Position numbers and translations under genes: made by a program. 55,375 bases of DNA from Novosphingobium olei (GTDB lineage Bacteria; Pseudomonadota; Alphaproteobacteria; Sphingomonadales; Sphingomonadaceae), in contig NZ_JABBGM010000016.1 of assembly GCF_012927405.1 (NCBI RefSeq), positions 1-55,375 on the forward strand, in the 5' to 3' direction. Shown in pieces: positions 34,769 through 46,116 of this stretch (position 1 is its first letter; each line of letters starts with the position of its first letter). Below the pieces are notes generated by a model, which saw only the letters and a program-made list of their open reading frames with translations, ran no database searches and was not told where the DNA came from.

Positions 34769-35670
34769 CCAAGGACCAGGTGCTCGACCAGCCGCTGTTC
34801 GGGGGGCTCCCCGGCGATATCGCGGTGTCGTTCGAATTCTTCCCGCCCAAGAGCGAGGCGATGGCCGCGCAGCTTTGGGAAACGGTGGTCACGCTGGCCC
34901 CGCTTGCGCCCAAGTTCGTTTCGGTAACCTATGGCGCGGGCGGCACCACGCGTGAACGCACCCATGCGACGGTGGCGCGGCTGGTGAAGGAGACCGACCT
35001 CGTGCCCGCCGCGCACCTGACTTGCGTTGCGGCGAGCAAGGCCGAGATCGACGAGATCGCCGACCAGTACTGGGACGCGGGCGTGCGCCACATCGTGGCG
35101 CTGCGCGGCGATCCGCCGCCGTCGGATGGCGGGCGCTTCGCGCCGCATCCAGAAGGCTATCGCAATGCCGCCGAGTTGGTCGAAGGGCTGAAGAAGCGCC
35201 ACGACTTCGAGATTTCGGTGGCCGCCTATCCCGAGGGCCATCCCGATGCGGTCAGCCTAGAGGCCGATCTCGACAACCTGAAGCGCAAGCTGGATGCGGG
35301 CGCGACCCGCGCGATCAGCCAGTTCTTCTTTTCGACCGACGCTTGGTTCCGCTTCCAGGACAAGGCGCTGGCCGCGGGGATCACCGCGCCGATCCTGCCG
35401 GGCATCATGCCAGTGACCAACTTCGCCGCGATCCGCCGGATGAGTGGCAACACCGAAATCCCGGCGTGGATGGAAGCCATGTTCGAAGGGTTGGACGAAC
35501 GCCCCGGCCCGCGCGGGCTCGTTTCGGCGGTGATGGCTGCCGACTTGTGCCGCCGGCTCTATGCGGGCGGCGTGCGCGACTTCCACTTCTACACGCTCAA
35601 CCGCGCCGACCTGTCCTATGCGACCTGCCACCTGCTCGGCCTGCGCCCCGTAACCGGAAAGACCGCCTGA
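34765..35670 (+). CDS. metF: 5,10-methylenetetrahydrofolate reductase
   Basis: Reduces methylene-THF to methyl-THF, the methyl donor for MetH. The 301-aa FAD barrel has SFEFFPPKSEAM with the catalytic Glu, SVTYGAGGTTRERTH, HIVALRGDPP, and the ISQFFFSTDAWFRFQDK strand. The start overlaps the regulator's stop (ATGA) and its own stop overlaps the next ATG (TGATG), so the four-gene unit is translationally coupled. Confidence 0.97.
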   Translation: MTKDQVLDQPLFGGLPGDIAVSFEFFPPKSEAMAAQLWETVVTLAPLAPKFVSVTYGAGGTTRERTHATVARLVKETDLVPAAHLTCVAASKAEIDEIADQYWDAGVRHIVALRGDPPPSDGGRFAPHPEGYRNAAELVEGLKKRHDFEISVAAYPEGHPDAVSLEADLDNLKRKLDAGATRAISQFFFSTDAWFRFQDKALAAGITAPILPGIMPVTNFAAIRRMSGNTEIPAWMEAMFEGLDERPGPRGLVSAVMAADLCRRLYAGGVRDFHFYTLNRADLSYATCHLLGLRPVTGKTA

Positions 35671-36728
35671 TGCTCACTCCCTCGAAAGCGCGCGCCGATT
35701 TCCTCGCGCAAGCCGCCCAGCGCATCCTGATCACCGATGGCGCGTTCGGCACCGAGATCCAGAACTGGAAGCTCGCCGAAGCGGACTATGCCGGCACGCT
35801 GGGCCTGTCGAAGGATCAGAAGGGCAACAACGACATCCTCGCGCTGACCAAGCCGGAAGTGCCCGAGGCGATCCATCGCGCCTATTTCGAGGCGGGCGCG
35901 GACATCGCCGAAACCAACACCTTTTCCGCCAACCGCATCAGCCAGGCCGATTATGGCGCGGAGCATCTGGTGCGCGAGATCAACGTCGAGAGCGCGAAGC
36001 TCGCGCGGCGGCTGGCGGATGAATATCAGGCTAAGGACGGCCGCCCGCGCTTCGTCGCCGGCGCGATCGGGCCGACCAACAAGACGCTGTCGCTGTCGCC
36101 CGACGTCAACGATCCGGGCTTTCGCGAGATCGACTGGGACACGCTGGTCGACGTTTACAAGGAGCAGGCCGCCGCGCTGGTGGAAGGTGGCGCCGACTTC
36201 ATCCTGATCGAGACGGTGTTCGATACGCTCAACGCCAAGGCTGGGATCATGGCGGTCAAGCAGCTCGAACAGGAACTGGGCCGCGAAGTGCCGATGATGC
36301 TGTCGATGACGCTGACCGATCTTTCGGGCCGCAACCTGTCGGGCCACACGGTCGAGGCGTTCTGGTACGCGGTGCGCCATGCGAGGCCCGTGACGATCGG
36401 GCTCAACTGCTCTTTCGGCGCCACGCAGCTGCGCCCGCACGTGCGCACTCTGGCGGAAAATGCCGATACGCTGATCATGGTCTATCCCAACGCCGGCCTG
36501 CCCAACGAACTGGGCGCCTATGACGAACTGCCGGAAACGACGGCAGGGCTGGTCAAGGAATGGGCCGACAAAGGCCAGGTCAACGTGCTGGGCGGTTGCT
36601 GCGGTTCGACGCCGGCGCACATCGCGGCGATGGCGAGGGCGGTCGCGGGCCTTGCCCCGCGCGCGCTGCCGCAGGTCGAAACCGTGACGCGCCTCGCCGG
36701 GCTCGAACCGTTCCTGATGCCTGCCTGA
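35670..36728 (+). CDS. metH: Methionine synthase, homocysteine-binding subunit (split MetH, part 1)
   Basis: This 352-aa protein is the first module of cobalamin-dependent methionine synthase. It carries the zinc cysteines that bind homocysteine: GLNCSF near residue 247 and GGCCGS near 309-310. TDGAFGTEIQ is the barrel start. It stops at the natural boundary before the pterin-binding module, so the split is not a frameshift. It must act with the next gene. Start overlaps the metF stop by one base. Confidence 0.95.
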   Translation: MLTPSKARADFLAQAAQRILITDGAFGTEIQNWKLAEADYAGTLGLSKDQKGNNDILALTKPEVPEAIHRAYFEAGADIAETNTFSANRISQADYGAEHLVREINVESAKLARRLADEYQAKDGRPRFVAGAIGPTNKTLSLSPDVNDPGFREIDWDTLVDVYKEQAAALVEGGADFILIETVFDTLNAKAGIMAVKQLEQELGREVPMMLSMTLTDLSGRNLSGHTVEAFWYAVRHARPVTIGLNCSFGATQLRPHVRTLAENADTLIMVYPNAGLPNELGAYDELPETTAGLVKEWADKGQVNVLGGCCGSTPAHIAAMARAVAGLAPRALPQVETVTRLAGLEPFLMPA

Positions 36729-36764
36729 TCTTGCAACGCCCGGTTTTCAACGGAAGTTTTTGAC

Positions 36765-39398
<2,634 letters not shown>

Positions 39399-39402
39399 CG
39401 CG

Positions 39403-40779
39403 TCACACCATGTCCTGCGGCCGCACCACGCTGTCGAAGGTGGCGGCATCGACCAGGCCAAGCTTCAGGCCCGCCTGGCGCAGCGAGAGGCCTTCGGCGT
39501 GCGCGGTCTTGGCGATCTTCGCGGCGTTGTCGTAGCCGATCTCGGGCGCAAGCGCGGTCACCAGCATCAGCGAGCGTTCGACCAGCTCGGCGATGCGTGC
39601 CTCGTTCGCTTCCAGCCCTTCGACGCAGCGTTCGGCAAAGCTCGCCATGCCGACCGACAGGAGATGGACCGAGCGGAGGACGGCGGCGCCGATCATCGGC
39701 TTGAACACGTTCAATTCGAGGTGGCCCTGCAGCCCGCCGACAGTGACGGCCTGGTGGTTGCCGATGACTTGCGCGGCGACCATCGTGAGCATTTCGCACT
39801 GCGTCGGGTTCACCTTGCCCGGCATGATCGAACTGCCCGGTTCGTTGGCGGGAAGATCGAGTTCGCCAAGGCCCGAACGCGGGCCGGAGCCGAGCAGGCG
39901 GATGTCGTTGGCGATCTTGGTCAGCGCCACGGCGAGCGTCGCCAGCGTGGCCGAGAACTGGACCAGCGCATCGTTGCTGGCGAGCGCTTCGAACTTGTTG
40001 GGCGCGGTATCGAAGGCGTGGCCGGTCAACTGCGCCAGTTCATTGGCGATGGCATCGGCAAAGCCTTCGGGCGCGTTGAGGCCCGTGCCGACGGCCGTGC
40101 CCCCTTGCGCGAGTTGCAGCAGGTGCCGCTCGGCATCGGACAGGCGTTCGCGCGTGGCCGCGAGCTGGCGGACGTAACCTGAAAATTCCTGCCCCAGCGT
40201 CAGCGGCGTTGCGTCCTGCAGGTGCGTACGGCCGATCTTGACGAGGTGCGCCCAGTCCCGCGCCTTGGCATCTAGGGCGGCGTGAAGCCGGTCGAGTGCA
40301 GGGAGCAGGTCGCGATGCAGGGCGATGACCGCAGCGACGTGGAGCGCGGTCGGGAAGCTGTCGTTGCTCGACTGGCCGCGATTGACGTCGTCGTTGGGGT
40401 GCACCGGGCTCTTGCCGCCGCGCTGGCCGGAAAGGCGTTCGTTGGCGATCCCGGCGATCACCTCGTTGACGTTCATGTTGCTCTGCGTGCCGCTGCCGGT
40501 CTGCCAGATCACCAGCGGAAACTGGTCGTCGAAGCGCCCGGCGGCGACATCGGCCGCGGCGGCTTCGATGGCCTGGCCAAGCGCCGGGTCGAGCCCGTGC
40601 GTCCGGTTGACCCGCGCGGCCGCCTGCTTGACCAAGGCCAGCGCGTGGACGATCCCGAGCGGCATCCGCTCCATCGCGCCGAAGGGAAAGTTTTCGATGC
40701 TGCGCTGGGTCTGTGCGCCCCAATACGCGTCATCGGAAACGTCGATCGCGCCGATCGAATCGGTTTCGCTGCGGGCCAT
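39403..40779 (-). CDS. fumC: Fumarase, class II
   Basis: Interconverts fumarate and L-malate in the citric acid cycle; iron-independent and stable to oxidative stress. The superfamily signature GSSIMPGKVNPTQ near residue 315 holds the catalytic serine. GSGTQSNMNVNEVIAG, HPNDDVNRGQSSND and KIGRTHLQDATPLTLG are present. The ATG at 40779 gives 458 aa, the usual size; the open frame upstream has no protein-like sequence. Confidence 0.96.
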   Translation of the reverse strand: MARSETDSIGAIDVSDDAYWGAQTQRSIENFPFGAMERMPLGIVHALALVKQAAARVNRTHGLDPALGQAIEAAAADVAAGRFDDQFPLVIWQTGSGTQSNMNVNEVIAGIANERLSGQRGGKSPVHPNDDVNRGQSSNDSFPTALHVAAVIALHRDLLPALDRLHAALDAKARDWAHLVKIGRTHLQDATPLTLGQEFSGYVRQLAATRERLSDAERHLLQLAQGGTAVGTGLNAPEGFADAIANELAQLTGHAFDTAPNKFEALASNDALVQFSATLATLAVALTKIANDIRLLGSGPRSGLGELDLPANEPGSSIMPGKVNPTQCEMLTMVAAQVIGNHQAVTVGGLQGHLELNVFKPMIGAAVLRSVHLLSVGMASFAERCVEGLEANEARIAELVERSLMLVTALAPEIGYDNAAKIAKTAHAEGLSLRQAGLKLGLVDAATFDSVVRPQDMV

Positions 40780-40867
40780 CGGGCTGCTCGTGCTCCTTGT
40801 CCCTGCCGACAACGGCAAGATCATCGGGGCAATGGACAGGGCGCACGAGCGTTCCGCAAGCGGTTTG

Positions 40868-41116
40868 TCAGGCGGCGGGCGACCGGTAGTTGTAGTATTC
40901 GGCCGTGGTGCTGGCGCCGTCGCTGGCGGCCAGCAGGCTGAGCGCGGCGGCAAGGCCCTGGCGCGCGAAAGTATCGAGCAGGTCGTCAAACGAACGGTCG
41001 TGGGCCTTTGCCACGGCCTTCAACGCCCGGGCCATTTCCTCGAATTCGATCTCGGTCAGGCGCGCGGCCTTCCATTCCTCGGCCGCGTTGAAGTTCTCGT
41101 GCAGGTGATGGCCCAT
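40868..41116 (-). CDS. Small hypothetical protein
   Basis: An 82-aa soluble product (MGHHLHENFNAAEEWKAARL start) that I do not recognise. It is mostly helical by composition, without a signal peptide, membrane helix or cysteine motif. GGGAGAC precedes the ATG. It lies 88 bases upstream of fumC on the same strand. The 268 bases from 41117 to the antiporter start contain no supported gene. Confidence 0.6.
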   Translation of the reverse strand: MGHHLHENFNAAEEWKAARLTEIEFEEMARALKAVAKAHDRSFDDLLDTFARQGLAAALSLLAASDGASTTAEYYNYRSPAA

Positions 41117-41384
41117 CGGTCGGTCTCCCTTATGTCGTAGGACACAGGGCTAACAGGAAGGTGCGGCCACAGCCCTTAAGCACACCCAGAGGGCGGCACC
41201 GGTCGCATAACGCAAGATCGCGTCAACCACGCCGGCTCGACCGCCCTCAGGGGCTTTGGACTGGCCGGAAGCGGGCTGAATTCGTATTCGCCCTTGTGCC
41301 GCGCATCGGCATGGCGATCAGGGACGGCCCTTGCGGACCCGGGTAAACGGGCAAGCTGGGTGAGGGCAGGGGGCAGGAAGCTTG

Positions 41385-42578
41385 ATGGGCACGACCGAGA
41401 TTTACCTGATCGCGTTGACGATCATCCTGGCGGTGCCTTACGCCGTCTGGCGGCTGGCGCGAACCGACCGCTTCGCGCCGCTGGTGGTGGTGCAGATCAT
41501 CGGCGGCATCCTGCTCGGGCCCGGGGTGCTGGGCGCAGCTTATCCCGCCTATTACGCCTTCGTGTTCAATCCGCAGGTGATTGCCGCGCTCAACGGCATC
41601 GCGTGGTGGGCGGTGATGATGTTCGTGTTCGTGGCGGGGCTGGAGCTGGACCTGGCAGACGCATGGCGGCACCGCGGCGAAACGGCGCTGACCGCGGGAT
41701 GTGCGCTGGTTGCCCCGCTGCTGCTGGGTGCTGCTGCTGCGGCGGTCCTGCTGGCACAGCCGGGCTGGATCGGCCCGAAAGGCACCTATCCGCAGGCGGT
41801 GCTGGGCGTAGGCATGGCATGCGCGGTTACCGCGTTGCCCATCCTGGTGCTGCTGATGGAAAAGCTCGGGCTGTTCCGCCAGCCGCTGGGGCAGCGGCTG
41901 CTGCGCTATGCCAGCCTGGACGACGTGGCGATCTGGGGGGTGCTGGCGCTGATCCTGCTCGATTGGTCGCGGCTCGGCCGGCAAGGTCTGTTCCTTGCCG
42001 CCTTCGCTGTCGCGGCCTTCGTCATGCGCAAGGCGATGCAGCGGCTGCCTCAGGACGATCGATGGTATGTGGCGCTGGTCTGGCTTGCGGTGGTGGCGTT
42101 CGGCGCCGACTGGTCCGGCCTGCACTTCATGGTTGGCGCGTTCCTGGCAGGCGCCGTGCTCGACGCGCGCTGGTTCGATACCGCGCGGCTCGACGCGATG
42201 CGCAACTTCCTGCTGCTGACCATCATGCCGGTGTTCTTCCTTTCGACCGGCCTGCGCACCAGCTTCGGCGTCAACGGTGCGATGGTCTTCGCGGCGGCCG
42301 GGGTGCTGCTGATTGCGTCGGTCGCCGGGAAGCTGCTGGGAGTTCATCTCGCCGGGCGACTGCTCGGCTGGCAAAGGGGCGAGGCGAGCGTGATCGGCTG
42401 GATGCTGCAGACCAAGGCGCTGATCATGATCATCTTCGTCAACGTCCTGCTCGACAGGGAGGTGATCACCGCGCAGACGTTCACCGCGCTGCTGCTGATG
42501 GCGGTCGGCTCCACCGCGCTCACTACGCCGATGGTCCGTCCGCGGCTGGCAAGGCTCGCCAGGCCGACGGTTCATTAA
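41385..42578 (+). CDS. CPA2-type cation:proton antiporter
   Basis: A 397-aa inner-membrane exchanger with about 12 helices, covering only the Na+/H+ exchanger domain without TrkA-N regions. LGPGVLG near residue 45, the FVAGLELDL helix, and YASLDDVAIWG near residue 180 with the paired acidic residues fit the CPA2 ion-binding site. It probably exchanges K+ or Na+ for H+; the ion is not determined. The ATG at 41385 follows AGGAAG; a TTG one codon earlier is possible. The next gene starts 25 bases downstream. Confidence 0.88.
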   Translation: MGTTEIYLIALTIILAVPYAVWRLARTDRFAPLVVVQIIGGILLGPGVLGAAYPAYYAFVFNPQVIAALNGIAWWAVMMFVFVAGLELDLADAWRHRGETALTAGCALVAPLLLGAAAAAVLLAQPGWIGPKGTYPQAVLGVGMACAVTALPILVLLMEKLGLFRQPLGQRLLRYASLDDVAIWGVLALILLDWSRLGRQGLFLAAFAVAAFVMRKAMQRLPQDDRWYVALVWLAVVAFGADWSGLHFMVGAFLAGAVLDARWFDTARLDAMRNFLLLTIMPVFFLSTGLRTSFGVNGAMVFAAAGVLLIASVAGKLLGVHLAGRLLGWQRGEASVIGWMLQTKALIMIIFVNVLLDREVITAQTFTALLLMAVGSTALTTPMVRPRLARLARPTVH

Positions 42579-42603
42579 GCAGTTTTGCCTATAAGCGCGG
42601 GGC

Positions 42604-43161
42604 ATGACCGCGCTCGACCTGCTCACGCTTGCCATTGCCGCATTGATGCTCGGCACGTGCTGGTGCGTGTGGCGGGCTGCCACGTTGTTCGCCCGCTGGC
42701 GTCCCGCCGTGGCGACCGTCATGCGGGGTGGCTACAGCGATGCCGAACGGCTCGACGATCTGCTGAGCATGGGAGCCTCGCTCGGCACGCGGCGCGGCTG
42801 GGACTGGCGCGATGGCGAAGGCAAGCGCTGGATCAAGGACGAGGTCGCCTTCGAGGTGGAGAACGGCCGGACCTGCCGCGCCATCGTCGGCCGGCAGGTG
42901 ACGCGCGCGTGGAAGCCGTCCTCTGTCTTTCGCATCTGGTACGATCCTGCCGACCCAGCGCGGGTGACCGCCTATGGTCCCTGGTACTGGAGCCTGATGG
43001 CGGCCATGTCGCTCGGCTTCGTGGCGGCCATCGCGGTCTGGGGGCTGGACTGGGCGCGAACCGGAACGCCGCCGCCCTGGCTCGCGGCGCTGGCCGACAC
43101 GCCAAGTGATCCGCCCCAAACCCTTTGGGAGCGCGTGGACCAGGCCGTCTCGCACAAGTGA
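42604..43161 (+). CDS. DUF3592-like membrane protein
   Basis: A 185-aa protein with one helix at the N-terminus (residues 4-28) and another near 130-150, and a soluble beta-rich middle. The segment SSVFRIWYDPADPARVTAYGPWYW matches the DUF3592 pattern of a strand before the second helix. No function is assigned to the family. It follows the antiporter closely and may share its transcript. Confidence 0.7.
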   Translation: MTALDLLTLAIAALMLGTCWCVWRAATLFARWRPAVATVMRGGYSDAERLDDLLSMGASLGTRRGWDWRDGEGKRWIKDEVAFEVENGRTCRAIVGRQVTRAWKPSSVFRIWYDPADPARVTAYGPWYWSLMAAMSLGFVAAIAVWGLDWARTGTPPPWLAALADTPSDPPQTLWERVDQAVSHK

Positions 43162-43226
43162 CAGGGCGAAAGCGTGGCGCCGTCGACTAGGCTGCCTTGC
43201 AAACACGCTTGGAGAGGCAACCGCAC

Positions 43227-43706
43227 GTGACCCAGATCGACCCTGTCGCCCGCCTGATCGCCATCGAGGAGATCAAGCAGCTGAAGGCGCGCTATTTCCG
43301 CCTGATGGACTCCAAGCAGTGGGGGCCGTTGCGCGATGTCTTCGCCGACGATGCCGTGTTCGATGCCCGCGCCTCGCTGTCGATCGACGGCAATGGCGAA
43401 TCCGGCCGTGCGGCCGAAAGCAACGAATGGGTCTATTCGGGCGGCGACGTGATCGTCGACTTCATCCAGGCGGCGATCGGTACCCAGCGCACCGTCCATC
43501 ACGGCCATTGCCACGAGATCGAGATCCTGTCCGACACCGAGGCACGGGGCGTGATCGCGATGGAAGACCAGATTTGGGACGAAACCGGCGCCACGCTGAC
43601 GCTGCACGGCATGGGGCACTATCACGAAACCTACGGCAAGGACGCCGGCGCCTGGCGCATCGTCAATTCCCGGATCACCCGTCTCCACGTGATATTGGGC
43701 GAATGA
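43227..43706 (+). CDS. SnoaL-like / NTF2-fold protein
   Basis: A 159-aa protein with a cone-shaped NTF2 fold of the SnoaL_4 type: LIAIEEIKQLKARYFRLMDSKQWGPLRDVFADDAVFD, then the strands HHGHCHEIEIL and GVIAMEDQIWD. Members include dehydratases and hydroxylases of aromatic or polyketide substrates. Start is GTG at 43227, since GGAGAGG lies 9 bases upstream; a longer start at 43197 would cover that site. No catalytic assignment is possible from context. Confidence 0.85.
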   Translation: MTQIDPVARLIAIEEIKQLKARYFRLMDSKQWGPLRDVFADDAVFDARASLSIDGNGESGRAAESNEWVYSGGDVIVDFIQAAIGTQRTVHHGHCHEIEILSDTEARGVIAMEDQIWDETGATLTLHGMGHYHETYGKDAGAWRIVNSRITRLHVILGE

Positions 43707-43748
43707 GGTTTTGATCGGGCGGGCGCTTCTGCCATAGGCCGCAGGGCA

Positions 43749-45647
43749 ATGGCGCAAGACTGGCCCGAGGAACCCGACTACCCCTTCGAGGACGACTTCG
43801 CCGGCTATGAGCCGGTGGGGCCCGAGGACCTGTACCCGGCCGATGCCCCCGCATTCGAGCCGCGCCCGGACGTGCCCGCCGATCCGGTCGATGCGTTGCA
43901 TGCGGTGTTCGGCTTCAACGCCTTTCGCGGCGTGCAGGACCAGGTCGTGGCGCGGGTGCTCGATCGGCGTTCTACACTGGCAGTGATGCCGACCGGGGCG
44001 GGCAAGTCGCTCACCTACCAGCTGCCCGCAGTGATGCTCGAAGGCACGTGCGTCGTCGTGTCGCCGCTGATCGCGCTGATGCACGACCAGTTGCGCTCGG
44101 CGAGGGCCAACGGCATTCGCGCCGCGACGCTGACCAGCGTCGACACCGACCGCGAGGCGACGCTGGCAAAGTTCCGCGCCGGCGCGCTCGACCTGCTCTA
44201 CGTCGCGCCCGAACGCGCCAGCCAGCCACATTTCCGCGAACTGCTGAGCCGCGCGCGCATCTCGCTCTTCGCCATCGACGAGGCGCACTGCGTTTCGGAA
44301 TGGGGCCATGACTTCCGCCCCGACTATCGCCTGCTGCGCCCGCTGATGGACGCATTCGCCGAGGTGCCGCGTCTGGCGCTGACGGCGACGGCCGACCGGC
44401 ACACTCGTGCCGACATCCTCGAACAGCTGGGCATTCCCGCCGACGGGCTGATCGTTGCCGGGTTCGACCGGCCCAACATCCGCTATGCGATCACCCCGCG
44501 CGACAACCCGCTGCGCCAGCTGAAGCAGATCATGGCGGAAAATCCGGGGCCGGGCATCGTCTACGCCCCGACCCGCGCGCAAGTTGAGCGGCTGGCCGAG
44601 CAGCTGGGCGCGCAGGGGCGGCGTGTGCTGCCCTATCACGCGGGTCTGGCGGCAGATGTCCGCGCCGCCAACCAGGCGGCTTTCGTGGCGAGCGAAGACA
44701 TGGTGATGGTCGCGACCGTGGCCTTCGGCATGGGCATCGACAAGCCCGACGTGCGCTTCGTCGCCCACGCCGCGCTGCCCAAGTCGATCGAAGGCTATTA
44801 CCAGGAAACGGGCCGCGCCGGCCGCGATGGCGATCCATCGGTGGCGGTGCTGCTGTGGGGGGCGGACGATTTCGTGCGGGCGCGGCAGCGGCTGGGCGAG
44901 CTGGACGAAAGCCGCATCGTGGGCGAGCGGGCGCGGCTCGATGCGCTCGCCGGACTGGTCGAAACCGCCGGTTGCCGCCGCGCGGTGCTGCTGCGGCACT
45001 TCGGCGAAGACCCGCCGGCATCGTGCGGTAATTGCGACAACTGCCTGTCCCCGCCTTCATCGACCGATGCGACCGAGCTTGCGCGCAAGCTGCTCTCTGC
45101 CGTCTATCGCACCGGGCAGAGCTATGGCTTCGGCCATCTCGAGAAAGTGCTGACCGGCGTTTCCGACGAGCGCGTGCTGCAGCGCGGGCACGATCAGCTA
45201 TCGGTGTTCGGGATCGTCACGGCCGAAGACGCGCCGCTGCTGCGCGCGCTGTCGCGTGCCTTGCAGGCGCGTGGCAGCCTGATCGCCAACGAGCATGGCG
45301 GGCTGGCGCTCGGCGGCGATGCGCGCGCCATCCTGAAGGGTGAGGCCAGCGTCGACGTGATCCTGCCGGCCAAGGTGGAGCGTGGACGCGGCCGACGCGG
45401 GCGGAGCGATGGCGCCGCGCTCAATCCGGTCGGCGATCCGCTGTTCGATGCGCTGCGCGCGCTCCGGCGCGATCTGGCGCAGGAGGTGGGCGTGCCGCCC
45501 TACGTCGTGTTCCACGATTCGGTCCTGCGCGAGATGGCTGCCATCCGCCCCGCCAGCCGGGCCGAGCTCGGCGCGATCGGCGGGGTCGGGCAGCGCAAGC
45601 TAGACGCCTATGGTGAGGCGTTCCTGAGCGTCATCCGCCAGTACTGA
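43749..45647 (+). CDS. recQ: ATP-dependent DNA helicase RecQ
   Basis: A 632-aa 3'-5' helicase. Motif I is PTGAGKSLTYQLPA near residue 80, motif II is DEAHCVSEWGHDFRPDYR near 177, and motif VI is QETGRAGRDG. The zinc-binding region includes CRRAVLLRHFGEDPPASCGNCDNC, followed by the winged helix and a single HRDC domain at the C-terminus. An acidic, Pro-rich extension of about 48 residues precedes the conserved VFGFNAFRGVQ; this is longer than E. coli RecQ. It overlaps the convergent ydcH by 17 bases. Confidence 0.96.
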   Translation: MAQDWPEEPDYPFEDDFAGYEPVGPEDLYPADAPAFEPRPDVPADPVDALHAVFGFNAFRGVQDQVVARVLDRRSTLAVMPTGAGKSLTYQLPAVMLEGTCVVVSPLIALMHDQLRSARANGIRAATLTSVDTDREATLAKFRAGALDLLYVAPERASQPHFRELLSRARISLFAIDEAHCVSEWGHDFRPDYRLLRPLMDAFAEVPRLALTATADRHTRADILEQLGIPADGLIVAGFDRPNIRYAITPRDNPLRQLKQIMAENPGPGIVYAPTRAQVERLAEQLGAQGRRVLPYHAGLAADVRAANQAAFVASEDMVMVATVAFGMGIDKPDVRFVAHAALPKSIEGYYQETGRAGRDGDPSVAVLLWGADDFVRARQRLGELDESRIVGERARLDALAGLVETAGCRRAVLLRHFGEDPPASCGNCDNCLSPPSSTDATELARKLLSAVYRTGQSYGFGHLEKVLTGVSDERVLQRGHDQLSVFGIVTAEDAPLLRALSRALQARGSLIANEHGGLALGGDARAILKGEASVDVILPAKVERGRGRRGRSDGAALNPVGDPLFDALRALRRDLAQEVGVPPYVVFHDSVLREMAAIRPASRAELGAIGGVGQRKLDAYGEAFLSVIRQY

Positions 45648-45825
45648 GGCTCGACTTGGCGCGGGAACGGCGCGCCAGCCGCGACAGGCGGTCCTTCACC
45701 ATCAGCTTCAGCTTCTTGAGCCGCGCGATCTCGAACGGATCGACCCAGCGGCGCGTCTGCGCAAGGCGCAGCGCGGCATCGAGCTTCTGGTGGCGTTCGA
45801 GCAGGCGGAAGGTGAGATTGGACAT
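45631..45825 (-). CDS. YdcH family protein (DUF465)
   Basis: A 64-aa helical protein with the family pattern RHQKLDAALRLAQ...DPFEIARLKKLKLMVKDRLSRL, which forms a helical hairpin. Function is unknown. The ATG at 45825 is used, since it follows GAGGAG by 7 bases; another ATG lies two codons upstream. The 291 bases between this start and the SPFH gene contain no supported coding region but carry a palindrome. Confidence 0.85.
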   Translation of the reverse strand: MSNLTFRLLERHQKLDAALRLAQTRRWVDPFEIARLKKLKLMVKDRLSRLARRSRAKSSLSTGG

Positions 45826-46079
45826 TAGCATTGCTCCTCGATCAGAACGGTTGCGTTCGATCGGGTCTGCCGAGCCTTGGGCCGGGAAGCGGGGGCAAGG
45901 CTCCGGACCTTCGGCATCGGCATGACCCGATGCGGTCCGACATCACGTGGCGACAAGTCCGGGCCGGGGGCTGGGGGGCTCGTTGGACTTGTGCGCCGCG
46001 CCAGAGGGGCCCGGTACCGCAAGACCCAAGGTAGGCCACGCGGTCGGGCAATCAAGTTATGTTGTGTTGCTGGCGTGAT

Positions 46080-46102
46080 GTGATATCGAAGTGATATCAC
46101 TT
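46080..46102. promoter_or_regulatory. Operator-like palindrome upstream of the SPFH gene
   Basis: AAGTGATATCACTT at 46089-46102 is a perfect 14-bp palindrome, and GTGATATC occurs twice 11 bp apart (46080 and 46091). It ends 14 bases before the SPFH start codon, just ahead of the AAGGGGA ribosome site. Ribbon-helix-helix proteins bind tandem half-sites of about this spacing, and one is encoded downstream. Confidence 0.55.
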
Positions 46103-46116
46103 TAAGGGGAAGTGCG

